A stretch of DNA of 64,000 nt from Eonycteris spelaea (lineage: Eukaryota > Chordata > Mammalia > Chiroptera > Pteropodidae), in the NCBI GenBank assembly GCA_003508835.1, contig PUFA01000003.1:15105501-15169500 (forward strand), in the 5' to 3' direction. The notes under the pieces are model-generated. The model was not told the DNA's origin, did not search any database, and saw only the letters and a program-made list of their open reading frames with translations. A program made the position numbers and the translations under genes. This document shows, one piece after another, positions 34,600 through 46,238 of the stretch (positions are counted from its first letter, which is position 1; the number at the start of each line of letters is the position of its first letter).

Positions 34600-36110
34600 A
34601 AAGAAACTCTCTTAACGACCAGATAAACTGTTTAATATTGACATTTCAGAATCATTCCATGAAAGTAAGAATGTGTCAACATACTATCAATCCAACAGTT
34701 TGATATTATACTGGAAGTTCTAGATAGTGTATTCAGTTTTTTTAAAAAAGACTCAATGGTTGAAATATGTTATTTATAGAAATTATGATTATCTCTATAG
34801 ATGCTAAGAATTTGCAAAAAAATATAAAAATTAGTACAGGAGCAAATTTGCTGGATGCAAGGTAAATTCTTAAAAATCAATATTTCTATATATTACTAAT
34901 AAAAATTCAAAAGTAAAATATGAAAAATTAAAATTCATATCAGCAAAATATATTTAAGAATAAATCTAACAAAAATATATGTTTTTAAAAGAGTAAACTA
35001 TAAAACTTTATTGAGAACATAAAATAAATCATGGATATGACCATTATTGGGTTATTTAAAATGTCAGTTCTCCAAATTCATATGGGAAGGTCCAAACACA
35101 TGATTCTTAAAACAAACAAAAAACAAGGCAAGAAGACTTGCCCTAGAGATTCAAGGTTTAGTGTAATGCTATTTATCTATAGTAATTAGAATAGAATATT
35201 TGCACAAGGATAAGCAGAATTGAGGAGTCAATGACAAGCATGTGGACAGAGTTATATTTTAGAAGAGGTATTAGAAATCAGTGGAGAAAGAATGTTTTAA
35301 CAAATGGTGTTGAGGCAATTGGCTTTCTATTAAAAAAAATAAAAAGTAAAATAGCATTAGATTCCTTTCCTGAATCACATACAAAATAAATATCAAATAA
35401 GTTAAAGACTCAAGAAGCAAAACATTAAAAACACTTAGGAGAAGCTGTAAGAGACTAACTTCAAGACCTCAGGGTAGTAAAAGATCATGTATATAAAAGC
35501 CAGAAGGCAAAAATCACTCAAAATAAGACATTTTTGTATAAAACCAAATAGTTCTTTATAACAAAGGATTCCAACCACAAAGTAAAAATTAAAAAATAAA
35601 TTAAAAATTGGTTAAATAATCTATTTTATCTATTTCAAGATATCTATTTGGGGAAAAAATATATAAAGAATTTCCACACAAATCAGTAAGAAAAGGAAAT
35701 AGAAATTAGATATAGGCTGTGAATAGGTAACACAGAAAAGTAAAATTTAATGGTCACTAAACATATGAAGATGTTCCATCTCATCAGTAATCAGAAAAAT
35801 GTTAAATAAAATTAAATACCATTTCATCCCTGCTGGATTAAGAAACAAAAAGAAGAACTTTGACAATACCAAATGCTGATAAGGATGTATATTGATAAGG
35901 AACTCTGAGACTCTGCTGGCAATATCTTAAATGTCTGTAACTACTTGGAGGTGATTTGTCAATATTTAATATACATGTGTATTCATCAATCCTAAAAATA
36001 GCTTAGGAAATATTTAGTGCAATTATTAAACACAGCAGTCATTAAACCTTGTAATTGTATGCCAATGGAATAAATATATTATCTTAAGCATTACTGCAAA
36101 CACTCTTGAA
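34600..36110 (+). mobile_element. Old L1M LINE fragment, heavily decayed
   Basis: It is preceded by a 17-bp A run (34586-34602). L1 ORF2 landmarks appear as nucleotide words: 'attcatatgggaaggtccaaac', 'aatgctatttatctatagtaattagaatag', 'tattagaaatcagtggagaaagaatg', 'caaatggtgttgaggcaattgg' and, further on, 'aaccatatgaagatgttccatctcatcagtaatcagaaaaatg' with small differences, then 'taccatttcatccctgctgg' and 'ctgctggcaatatctt'. Many stops and indels break every frame. This is much older than the L1 at 15336. Confidence 0.7.
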
Positions 36111-37670
36111 TATCTGTTTGTGAAATATCTACTTAAGTGACTTTAAATTTGCCAGTAGATTTCTCAGCTACTACCCAGTTACGTGATGGGAGGCTTCTGT
36201 TTAAAGCCATAACTGGTTTCAGCATAGCTGACATGTAGCCTTTCATTTTGACAGAAATTAATTAACAAGGTCAACTGGCTATTAAAGCAATGAAATTTGT
36301 AGAGTTTATGTAAGATAATCAATCACCCAGGTTAGACAATAATGGACCAACACCCTTCATGAGATTAGAACTGACCTTTGGTGATATCTTAAAAGGAGAC
36401 CTAGCATCAGTTACAAGGAAAGAAATGTGGAAAGTCGAGGGAATTGTCCTCATGTCCTGGAACCTGACGATTCATGGAAGCAGACAGGAGACTGAGAAAG
36501 TATAGCCTCAGCCTTGTAATGTTTCATAAAAACAATCTATGTTCTAAATGTGAGATTAGTATCCTTCTCCTTAGGCTCTGATATTTAGAGCAGCAATATA
36601 GTCTCCAAACAGGGGCACATTTGTTGCCTATTTTAAGAAACCCTTTTACCCTGGCCTACTGGCACTGAGCACTGAGAGAAATTCCTCGGGATTCTGTCTT
36701 AAATGGTACAAAGAACCATTTGGGCATGTGGAAGTAATATATTAGAGACAGGTTGGTGCCAGAAGCCCAATTATTCTTACATAGTCCCTTCTCTAGAAGT
36801 CTAATTCTATTTGATTCTTGACAAAACCAGTCCTGGCAGAGGAGGGTGGTAGAGAGCAAAGAAGCCACCTCTTTAAGAAAGACCTGCTTATTTTATCTTT
36901 GTAGTTCATGGCTGCAATTGGAATAGTTCATCCAAAGTCTGGTGAGTATCTTGTTAGAAGATCATAGATTTCAAAACACAGTTTCTAAAAGTAAGTTAAC
37001 AAAAGTAAAAGTAACATTAATACTATAAAACACACATCTCATAGAAACTCTAGACAGTGTCAGGGAGTAATGCCTTCACAAGTCACTTTATGCTACTTAC
37101 ACAGGGATAATTAACCTTCACTAGAGGGTTGACCTAGTGTCTTCTTGTGTCTCTAGGTGGATCCTACATGGTAGGAAGATTTTCTGAGGGAGAGAAGGAG
37201 AGGTCAGGAGTGGCTTCTGCTGCTGAGGAGCATGTGGTAGCAGTTACAGGTCAAGCAAAAGTCCCTCTGACCATCTGTTGTTGAACTGGACTTTCTCAAA
37301 CCAACACCACCTTTCGCAATATAAAATAAGCATGAAGAACAACTCAATTATAAGAAATGTAAGGAAAACTATGAGGTGACAAGACACAGAATATAAGTGG
37401 TGTGTGAGGTGAGGAGATATGGATTTAAAAGTAATTAAAACTAAAATAAATAGGTAGGAATGGCAAAAGTAAAATATATATTATTTAAATTAAAATATAT
37501 GTATTTACATATTATATATGTATTTCATGTTAAAAATTAGAATTAAAAACTAGAAAATCTATGGCAAAATTGAAATGAAAACATTAAATAGAAAATTAGG
37601 TGGGTTTAGAAATTAATGGTAGGAATTAAAAAGTAATAATATGAATACAGTAAAAAAAAAATAAGGCTGA
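36111..37670. other. No gene seen; possibly LTR-derived in part
   Basis: The stretch from about 36160 to 36900 is less AT-rich and has the texture of an old LTR, but I found no family match, terminal TG/CA pair or target-site duplication. The 37440-37660 part is AT-rich low complexity. Confidence 0.45.
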
Positions 37671-37685
37671 GGAAAGCCAACATTT

Positions 37686-38222
37686 TTAATTTATTTTTAT
37701 GGTGCCATTAGTTAACGAAAACTCAGTAAGTTTCAACTGTACACTTTAACAATAAGGCATCTATATATTTACACTGTGTGTTCACTTTCCATAGTTAGAT
37801 TTCTTTCTGTCACCACATATTTGACCCTCTTTACCTCATCTATTTCCCCCACCTCCACCTGTACCCTCTAGTAACCACTAGTTTATAGTCCATATCCATG
37901 AGTTTCTGTTTATCCTGTTCATTTGTTGCTTTTAGGTTTATATCCCACATATAAGTGATATCATGTGATTTTCAACTTTTTCTGTCTGGCTTATTTCACT
38001 TCCATGATTATCTCGAAGTCTATCCATGCTGTCACAAATGACAGTATTTCATCTCTTCTTATGGCTGAGTAATATTCCATTGTATATATGTACCCCAGTT
38101 TCTTTAGCCAGTCATCTATCATAGGACACTTCATTGCTTTCATGTCCTGGCCATCGTGAGTAATGCCACTATGAACATTGGTGTGCAAACATCTCTTCAG
38201 ATATGGTTTTTCAAGTCTTTGG
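37686..38222 (-). mobile_element. L1 LINE 3' end with target-site duplication
   Basis: Read on the minus strand it contains the last part of ORF2 (the frame at 37991-38245 reads YTMEYYSAIRRDEILSF, a typical L1 C-terminus). A complete 3' UTR follows, and a short A-rich tail lies at 37682-37700. It is 5'-truncated at 38222. Both flanks carry a related 15-bp word: 'ggaaagccaacattt' at 37671-37685 and 'ggaaagccatattta' at 38223-38237, which is the expected target-site duplication with a few changes. The 3' UTR is the same type as at 7931-8125 and 15336-17796. Confidence 0.9.
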
Positions 38223-38456
38223 GGAAAGCCATATTTAAATGACAAAAAAAGAAGATGAGAGAAAGATGAGGAAAGGGGATGGAATTAAAATTTTAGAAGC
38301 AACCAAAGAGTGAGAATTTGTGCGTTCTCAGAACTCTTTAGCTTTCCTTGATTTATTTGCCATCACAACCCCACTCTCTGAAAAGGTGAAGACATGAGTT
38401 TGTATCACAGATCTATTGTTAGTTTCTGAGGTACAAGAACAACTGCCAGTCTAGGC

Positions 38457-38508
38457 AAAAAAAAAAAAACAAAAACAAAAAACAAAAACAAAAAAACAAA
38501 AAAAAAAA
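38457..38508 (+). repeat. A-rich tract with C every few bases
   Basis: Runs of 4-12 A residues are separated by single C residues. It looks like a diverged retroposon tail, but no SINE body was found upstream. Confidence 0.9.
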
Positions 38509-39794
38509 CCCCAGGTTTGTGTTATCTGACCTGTTGTTTTCTACTCACAATAGTTATCTGGAATGGCAGTTTAGATGACTCTCCACTATAAAATAGTCAA
38601 CATAGTAATGGTTTCACATGACCCACGTAAATGGAAGACACCAGTGATGACTCCTTCAGTAAAGACTTCAACCAGTTGCTGAGATTTTTCCAGAGAGGAA
38701 GAGCCTCCGAAAATTCTATATTGCTCATTTACTGAATTTGCTGAAATAATGGCAGAAGATTAAACTTTGGATCCACAAAGTGTAGAAACTGAAACTCTAT
38801 TGGAACTAAAGACAAATTCACTAATCATCTGGAGCTGGAAGCAGAACTTCCAAATGAGATAAGAACTCAGGGGTCTTCCCCCCTCCCTCTGTCCATCTTG
38901 TCTGAGGGCCTTAGAGTCTAACACAATAAGTGCTCTAGGAATTTGAAGCAAGATAGTGAGCAAGTCCTGCTTCAATCATAGTGGATTTATAATAAATGCT
39001 TTTTGATGATCATCTGCTGTTTTGTTTTTCTTTTTTTCCTTTCCAGGATCATTAAATGAATGGAGGCTAATCAAAATCCCACTTAAAACCAGAATCATTG
39101 GGTCACCAGTTTTACTTTCTTTCAGAAAGTAATTGATAGAAATGGATTCTTCCTTCCATAGAATTTCCTAATTTGCTCTTCAAAATAAAGGCACAGAACA
39201 AAGATGTAGGAAGTGGAAGTACTTTTCTTATTGCATAATGAAATTCAAGTGTGCTGACCTTCTGACCATGATGTATAAGCCTAATGATTTTAAAATTACT
39301 TTTGCCTGCTGAGTTGTACATTTTAGCCCAGGACTAACTAATTAGCATTTTAAACTGAACAGATTATGTAAATGAGTGTGCTTGACAGTTTATTCTGTTC
39401 TTTGTGTTTACTATGAGAGGCAGAAATAGTTTCTCAAATAAAATGAATTAAACATCTGTACTTAGGATGATCTCTGTTAAACACTTGTTCTCTTATAAAA
39501 CTGATATTATGTCTAAACAAGCAAGTGCTTCAGAGGAAGACTGATTTGAAGGATTGGATTCTCATTCTCCACAAAACTAGCTCTGGTTGTTGTTTTTGCT
39601 TTTCTCCTAGATTTGTCCTTTTGAGTTAAGAATTGTCCTCATTGACTTTTTTTTTTTTTTTTTTTAATCCAGTGGCATTTGGGTTATGCTTCCTTTATAG
39701 GGATGGTTTATCAAATCCTTTTTTCTAAGTAACAGGATAACAGGGGTATGTTTAAGTGTGACAGTGGAGGTACGGTTTATCTGAGGCCCTAAAG
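38509..39794. other. No gene seen
   Basis: It holds a 19-bp T run at 39647-39665. The rest is unclassified. Minus-strand frames at 38760-38975 and 39112-39321 have no recognisable domains. Confidence 0.5.
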
Positions 39795-40017
39795 CAGGGG
39801 TCCCTAATGCCTGACAGTAATGCATTCTGTGGTCTGTTAGGAACCAGGCGCACAGTAGGAAGTGAGCTGTTGGCCTGCGAACAAGGAAGCTTCATCTGTA
39901 TTTGCAGCCACCTCCTCAGCACTAGCTAGCATCACCACCTCAGCTCCACCTCAGATCATCAGCATTAGATTCTCATAGGAGCACCTGTCCCTGTTACCAA
40001 AAGGTTAGGCACCACTG
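39795..40017 (+). mobile_element. MER1-type hAT-Charlie non-autonomous DNA transposon
   Basis: It starts CAGGGGTCCC and ends with the imperfect inverted repeat 'ggttaggcaccactg'. The interior carries the MER1 words 'gtggtctgttaggaaccaggcgcacagtagga', 'gaagcttcatctgtatttgcagcc' and 'gcattagattctcataggagca'. Flanks are CCCTAAAG (39787-39794) and CCCTAATG (40018-40025), an 8-bp hAT target-site duplication with one difference. The 223-bp length implies an internal deletion relative to the longest MER1 forms. Confidence 0.92.
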
Positions 40018-40025
40018 CCCTAATG

Positions 40026-40994
40026 GACAGTCCCAAAGAGCAGACAATGTGACAGTCATGGGACATGAGAGAGGACTGGAGGCAGGAAGAAGAAAATTAA
40101 GTTTACATCTTTGAATGTCAGTCAGTGTCTTACATCGGACCCAGTTCCTACAGGTATGGAACACAGATAGATATATAAATCCCAATTAAACTTGGAGAGA
40201 GAGATGTCCGAGGATGGTTGACTGTTGTTTCTTCCCAACTCCCAACTGTCAAGTATGAATCATGGTCTGGAAAATCACCTGAATGATTAACCCTGCTTCT
40301 CTCTTTGCTGCTTCTCCCCTTTCCTGCAACACCCGTTGATCTCCTGGCTTCTAGAGCATTGACTTGGATGATCAGACTTGATACCCACCTGATTTTTTCC
40401 TGATCCCTACAAACACTCATGCAAGCTCAAGCCACAGCATGTCATGTCTCCTATTTTTAATACTTGACTTTCTTTTCCTGCATCAGATGCCAACTCAGAG
40501 GAGAGAGCTTCAGTCAGGGCACGCTACCATCAAAGGAGCAGTTTGATAGAAAATGTTGAAAATGGGTTGGAAATGAGGCATCAGGGAGCAGGCTGGTGAG
40601 GAGGCAGCCGGTAGTCCAGTGTGTGCCACTAAATTTGACCCTTAATCATTTAGTTTCTGGCCCAGGTAAGAATGAATTCAAACCTAAGGGTTATTCTTGA
40701 AACTGAAGCAGCAGTAAATTGCCTGGTATTGGAATAAATATGTGATCAAGCAGTTTCCAAATAACATAAATGCCAAGTGGAAAGTGTCAATGAAGTAAAC
40801 TTTTAGATTAGTCACTTCTCCACCCTATGTACAAGTGATAAAAAATAGATATTTTTCTTCTGAGATAATTTTACTTGAAAGCTGATTTTCAGCAATGCCC
40901 ATTGTCAGAATATGGTTTTAGTGCACTCTAATAAATAATATTGTAAAATGGTCGTAAATGCAAGTCTTGTCTTTTAAATGGAAGGATAAACTGT
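40026..40994. other. No gene seen
   Basis: Unclassified. The region 40440-40680 is relatively GC-rich for this window. A 90-codon minus-strand frame (40148-40420) has no recognisable domain. Confidence 0.5.
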
Positions 40995-41160
40995 CAGCAA
41001 TAACTTCACTCTGTATAGCATTTTACAGTACATGTGCATTCACATATACTAGCTCACCTAACTAAAGTAACTTGTACCTAAGATTATAAAGCTTGAAAGT
41101 CACAGATGGGCTCAAACTGATTCTTCCCAATCCAAATCTCATTACCTCAATTGTGAATTA
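40995..41160 (-). mobile_element. MIR SINE fragment
   Basis: 'agtaacttgtacctaagattataaagcttgaaagtcacagatgggctcaaactgattcttcccaatccaaat' follows the reverse-complement MIR (aagtaacttgcccaaggtcacacagctag, ggattcgaacccag). Confidence 0.55.
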
Positions 41161-41214
41161 AACTAGAGGAGTCACTTATTCAGTGTATTTTTATTGATTG
41201 ATTCAACTCAAATT

Positions 41215-41285
41215 GGTCAATGTAATTCGACAATATTCATTGAGGACCAACTGTGTCCTGAATTTTGGTAAGCACTAATAGAAAA
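41215..41285 (-). mobile_element. L2 LINE 3' end
   Basis: 'ttcgacaatattcattgaggaccaactgtgtcctgaattttggtaagcactaa' corresponds to the reverse complement of the L2 terminus (attcaacaaatatttattgagcacctactgtgtgccaggcactgtg). Confidence 0.55.
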
Positions 41286-41409
41286 AATTTTTTAAAAATA
41301 AAATAAAACAGTAAGATATTGCTCTCAGGAAGACTGCACAGGAAGACTATAGTGAAAAGGCATAGATCTGAGAAAAGTTGAAAGGGGAAGAAAACGTTGT
41401 GTCAATCTT

Positions 41410-41560
41410 ACTGTCTGCCAGCTATGGTGCCAGGTAGTTTATAACATCCTATTTTAATCTTTCCAACAGTCATTCAAAGCACATATTTTTTATATGGTGG
41501 AAGTGCAAACGAAGAGCTGCTACATAAATTGCCTGTCGCAATCCCCTGAAGCTTGTGTGG
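41410..41560 (-). mobile_element. MIR SINE fragment
   Basis: 'ctgtctgccagctatggtgccaggtagtttataacatcctattttaatctttccaacagtca' is the reverse-complement MIR 3' end. It is followed by a decayed core that includes 'gtggaagtgcaaacgaagagctgctacataaattgcc'. Confidence 0.6.
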
Positions 41561-43475
41561 AGTGGACTCTGTCAGCTTGTCTCCTCCCCACCATACTTTG
41601 CTTCCACCCCTCCCCCCCAGGAATTATAAATAAGCGAAAGGCAAAACTCATTTACCATAGAAGTTTTTAAGGAGGAGAGAATGGAATTGACTGTTTTGTC
41701 CAAGGTCTCTGACTGGTGTGTTCATGGTATCGTTGAAAGTTTTCGAAATTGAAAATCACAAAGTCTGCAGTTTAGATTTTATGTTTTAAACTCATTTTGT
41801 AGGCTTGGGAAGTTTACATAAAATATGAGCTTCATAAGCCTTAATTTTCCCACCTATCAATGATGGGTTGGCTTAGACAAATCCAAAGCTCCATCTTATT
41901 TCTAAAATAATTCTTTAACTGAATCCAGCTTGTTTAAATTGTATCGCTGGATATTTGAAACTTCATATTTATATATGCAGTTGAAGGGGCAGAATTTTGT
42001 TATCACTTGTGCTCTATCGCACATACACATACTTCTACAAAGCTTTGGAATAGCTTTCAGAATTTAATTACAATGAAAACAAGGTTAGCCACATATAAAT
42101 TGATTTCTACTCATTAAAAAAGGGAAGGATTTTAATTACTGATCTAAAGATTTTAAAAATTGAAAGAAATTTAAATATTTAGTTATATTTCAAAGAACCA
42201 TGCTATTTTCTAAAAAAAAATTACATTCTAATGGACATGTTAATTTTTTTGTAAGCTTAAATATGTACCTACAAATTACACTAAAAGCAGTTGATGCACA
42301 GTGAATTCATTGCATTTTGCAGAATGCTTTTGACATGCTTGACATAAATTAGTCCCATAACAGACATGATTCATAAACTATCTAAGCACAAAACAAAATT
42401 CATGTAATTTTGCTGAAGGAGCTGGTCAAGTGGGAGTCCCCCAAGTGTCCTCACTCTGCCACTCAATATTGGAGACTTCTACTTAAGGTCCATGTGCAGT
42501 TATAACCCACAAAGCTTCCAAATTAGAACCTTCATTTTTAAATATTTCTAACTAGAGTAAGAGTTCAGATCAAAATCTTTTTGGAAATTCATGTTCTCCT
42601 TTGGCCGCACTCAATGCACTTATAAAGACATTTCTCCAAAGCTTACATTAGTCCACCTTGTTCATTAGACATTCTCTTTTAAAAACACTCACTTCTACTT
42701 ATTTAAGTTTTCTACCCTAGATTCAATAGTTATGACAGCAAACATGTACAAATATGTAGAGAAACACACATCAAGTTAAACTTGTACCTTAGAATGATGA
42801 TCTTTAGAAAGAAGTTTTTAATGTAAAGGAATTAATGTCTGCAAAGTTGGAATCACTTTAAGTAACATGGGGACCAGATACTTCTAGAATGACTAGAAAT
42901 TAATAAAGAGTGTAAAAAATAGGTACCATATTGCGCTAGCAAGAATATCTGTTGTTTTGGTCAAATTGGAATTATTTATATAAAATTAATAAATTTGTAT
43001 TTCTCCAAATAGAAATTGTTTCATTATCAACAATAGTGCATTTGTTTTCAGTAAAAGTATTCAAATCATATCACTTGTTAGGCTTTCATTTTTCTATTGT
43101 GTAAAAAATATGGTGGAGAACTAGCTGTTCATTAAATTCCCTTTCTAGGTGTAATATCCTTATTTCTTACTTAGGAACTTATTTTTTACATGCTTCCTGT
43201 CCTCACTTCAGAGTAGAGGGCAGAAAAGAAATCGGTACAGTAATAATCCATAAGAACATAAGGTACACGAACTTTAACCAGACCAAAAGTAAATACTTCA
43301 TATGAGATGTACTTCACCTCACACTTGATCATCTTTTATTTTTCCCAAGAAAGTGTCTATACTTTCTTAACTTTCAGGTCACACATGGTTTAATGATTCC
43401 CCAGAAGCAATGATTTAAAAACCCACCATTTTAGACTTAGACTCATCAGAGTCTGAGCTATGCTAAAGGAAAATA
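41561..43475. other. No gene seen
   Basis: A C-rich patch lies near 41605-41620. The remainder is AT-rich and unclassified, with no open frame over 60 codons. Confidence 0.55.
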
Positions 43476-43646
43476 CAGGCATACCTCAGAGATATTTGGT
43501 TTTGTTCCAGTCCACCATAATAAAGTGAATATCACAATAAAGTAACTCAATCTTTTTGCTAGTGGAGGGTCTTGTCTTCAATTTGTAAAAAAGTTAACAT
43601 CTGTGAAGGACAATAAAGCAAAACCCAATAAAACAAGATACACTTA
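43476..43646 (+). mobile_element. Tigger1-derived MITE (Tc1/mariner-like)
   Basis: It starts 'caggcatacctcagagatattt', then 'gttccagtccaccataataaagtgaatatcacaataaag' and 'ctttttgctagtggagggtcttg'. It then jumps to the Tigger1 3' end 'ttcaatttgtaaaaaagttaacatctgtgaagg' and 'caataaaacaaga'. The TA target duplication is present at 43474-43475 and 43647-43648. The transposase-coding middle is missing. Confidence 0.92.
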
Positions 43647-43648
43647 TA

Positions 43649-44122
43649 CACAGAGTGGGATGGGTGGGGATAGTACAGCTCAAATTTTCTGCTCTGCAGT
43701 AGGAGCTGGATCCTGTGTAATAGTCACAGAGACATAAAGGCAGCATGAGAACCTGGGCACTGGACACCAGAAAGTAAGGAAACAAAAGAAATAAAGATAA
43801 TGAGAAGGGATGTAACTAAACTTTACTTTCTTTAGATTTTTACATCAAAATGGCACTGAGGAAAGACTTCTAGGAATAATAACTCTACTTCATTCTGAGT
43901 TAATAAACACAAAGAAAAGGAAAATTAAGCCCATCATATGAACAATAATAAAGATAAAAAATATCACCAGGCTTTTTAGGTTCTATTGAGGAATAGCAAT
44001 GTGCTGGTAATATTCACTCGACTTTGAGATGACCGAATCATTCTGAGATGATATATAATTCTCGATCCTATCCACCCTTCAAATGGAAAAGAGTTATGAT
44101 TTCAGTACCTTACAGTGTTTAA
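43649..44122. other. No gene seen
   Basis: Unclassified sequence between the Tigger1 MITE and the first copy of the 64-bp duplicated motif. Confidence 0.5.
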
Positions 44123-44186
44123 TGTGTTTTGTGATTTGCACAAGTATTTAATCAAGACTTTCCCCAATATCAAGATTCTCAAAATT
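44123..44186 (+). repeat. First copy of a 64-bp duplicated motif
   Basis: It aligns without gaps to 44562-44625 with 14 differences (about 78 percent identity), sharing 'gtgatttgca.aag' and 'caata.caagattctc'. The copies start 439 bp apart. The parent family is not recognised. Confidence 0.75.
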
Positions 44187-44561
44187 CTGCTCCCCATGGT
44201 AAGGACAATGTGGCTGCGTGCATTACAGCCATGGATTAAGAGAGAAATTCAGATAGACCCACTACATTTGCTAACGCAATGGTTTCCAAACTGTCTGAGG
44301 GGGGGACTATTTTTTTTTTTTAGCTATCGCAGGTGGGTATAGTCCTACTGTACCTGCCTCCTAAATAGCTCAAGCCATATGCTTAAGTCAGACTGATCTA
44401 AATTCTCTTCTCTTTGATTATCCCCTTGACTAACACAGCAATGTTAAATTGCTATAAAGAATTTAAACACTTTCAAGATTGTACTTCTCTTATACCAATA
44501 ATATACAACTCATGAACTGGCACCTGTTCCAGGACTACTTTGAAGACAAATGCTATTCAGA
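44187..44561. other. No gene seen between the two motif copies
   Basis: It contains 'caatggtttccaaactgtctgaggggggg' at about 44278-44306, which resembles the start of a hAT-type MER element, and a 12-bp T run (44310-44321). No full element could be delimited. Confidence 0.45.
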
Positions 44562-44625
44562 GCTGTTTGGTGATTTGCATAAGAATTGTGTCAAACCTTT
44601 CTCCAATAACAAGATTCTCCAGATT
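44562..44625 (+). repeat. Second copy of the 64-bp duplicated motif
   Basis: Partner of 44123-44186. Both copies fall at the same phase of an open frame (DLHK and KIL are shared), but the differences are spread over codon positions (7 first, 2 second, 5 third), so there is no sign of coding constraint. Confidence 0.75.
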
Positions 44626-45034
44626 AGAGAAACACAGCTACATGAAAAGAAGATAAAGAAAATACTACAATTTAGAGCAAATCATGGTCTTTCTGTAGTT
44701 CTGGTTTGAGCTGTTAAACCATCTTGCCTAGGTTTTATAGTTTATTTTTGTTGATTTTATTAAATTGTACATTCTCAAGAACATTCTTTTAACTGAAATT
44801 AAACAGCATTTTGGAAGCACCATACTCTAGGTTTGCATCTACATGGTACCAATGCTATTAAGTAAATGTAGATAAGCAACAGTGAAATATTGAGTCGAAA
44901 AATAAATGAAGCATGTTATGAAGTATATTTCAGGAAGGGAAACAGTTGAGTGACTTTTGCAGGGAAATATGGAAGAAGGGAGTACAGATCTCATAGTGAT
45001 ATGAAAATGCAACCAACCCAAGGACGGTTAATCT

Positions 45035-45185
45035 CTTCCCTACAATGCTACACAATCTGATCCCTGATTACATGTTCCACTGCACCACTAATTATTTTAT
45101 GTGTGTGTGTGTTTTCTTCCCCCTGAGCAGATTAAAAGCTTACCAAAGGCTAGATTCATGCAATAATACCCTTTTCATATGACTT
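45035..45185 (+). mobile_element. Possible L2 LINE fragment with a TG tract
   Basis: 'ctacacaatctgatccctgattacatgttccactgcacc' and 'gagcagattaaaagcttaccaaaggctag' resemble L2 (catgatctggccc, and ctgtgagctcc..agggcag). A TG run lies at 45100-45112. Weak. Confidence 0.4.
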
Positions 45186-45439
45186 CATAGAATTTATTAT
45201 GTTGATTTTTGCTCTGCAGGGAAGAGTAAGATTCCAGGGAACAGCTCTTTCCACTTTTCAGCTCTTTTGGAAATAGTTTCCCAAAGGTTTATTCTGCAAT
45301 AGCATTTTTGGTTAGAAAACATGATGGACTGGAGCCCTGTTGATTTTTTAAAGTGATTTTTAGAAACCCTATTCCTTTGTCTCTTTACATGTTGATGGCA
45401 ACACTCCATGATGTATTTTTTTATAATATCACCTCTAAT

Positions 45440-45630
45440 CTTCTGTGTCAATTAAGGGGTGTTGTGCCCAAATTTATGGATAAAAATTCAAAGAGGTCAA
45501 ATATGTTTCTATTCACATAGCTACTAAGTGGTGGTGTCATTAGAGTATTAAAATTGCTCTGTCTGGGTCCAACCTCTTCTCTTCATGTTACTTTATTTTT
45601 CCTATAGACCATGCTACCTTTTTGAATCTC
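45440..45630 (-). mobile_element. MIR SINE
   Basis: 'aattcaaagaggtcaaatatgtttctattcacatagctactaagtggtggtgtcattagagt' is followed by 'ctctgtctgggtccaacctcttctcttcatgttac'. This is the reverse-complement MIR (agaggttaagtaacttgcccaaggtcacacagctagtaagtggc, then agtctgg). Confidence 0.65.
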
Positions 45631-46238
45631 CAATATCTTCTTGATTGAAGGCCTCAAAATTTGAAAACCAAAATGTGTGGTTCCCTTAGATATCCTAAAG
45701 CCCATGGGTTCTGATTAAGCACTAGTTTGCTTCAGCTATTATTTACAACGAAAGAGAACAAGCAACAGAAACAGCTACGTATGTTATAGAAACTGGCATT
45801 CCTCTCGCTTGAGAAGGAGTTTGCCCCATTAGGTCAAACCCCACCTTGCAGAACTATTTCAGCAATAACTTACTCAAGCCAATGGGTCCTGGCACTACGC
45901 ATCACAACACCGAGCACAGAATGACAAAGATGTGCTAACGTGACAGAAACCAGCCCAGCTAGTACACACATTAAAAATACTTCATCCCAAACCACCTCAT
46001 TGTACACTGGAAAATGAGAAGAGCAAAATCCCAATAAACCAAATTAACAAAAATCAAGAAAGGGCCAAGCTTCATGTCTGACTTAGGCTGACCCCCATTA
46101 GAGGGCCATTCTTTCAAGATCAATACTCCTAATGCATAACTATAGACACCCGCCAATCAATGAAAAGTGATAAAGGAAGCAGAATCAATAAACATTAGAG
46201 GGGCAAAAAAGAGTGAAGAAAAGAAAAAAAATGCAATG
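45631..46238. other. No gene seen; possibly retroelement-derived
   Basis: Less AT-rich than average between 45790 and 46160, with LTR-like texture but no recognised family or ends. A 61-codon minus-strand frame at 45971-46156 has no domain. Confidence 0.4.

Noticed and set aside
36160..36900. Possible LTR by composition
   Set aside because: No TG/CA ends, target duplication, polyadenylation layout or family match could be identified.
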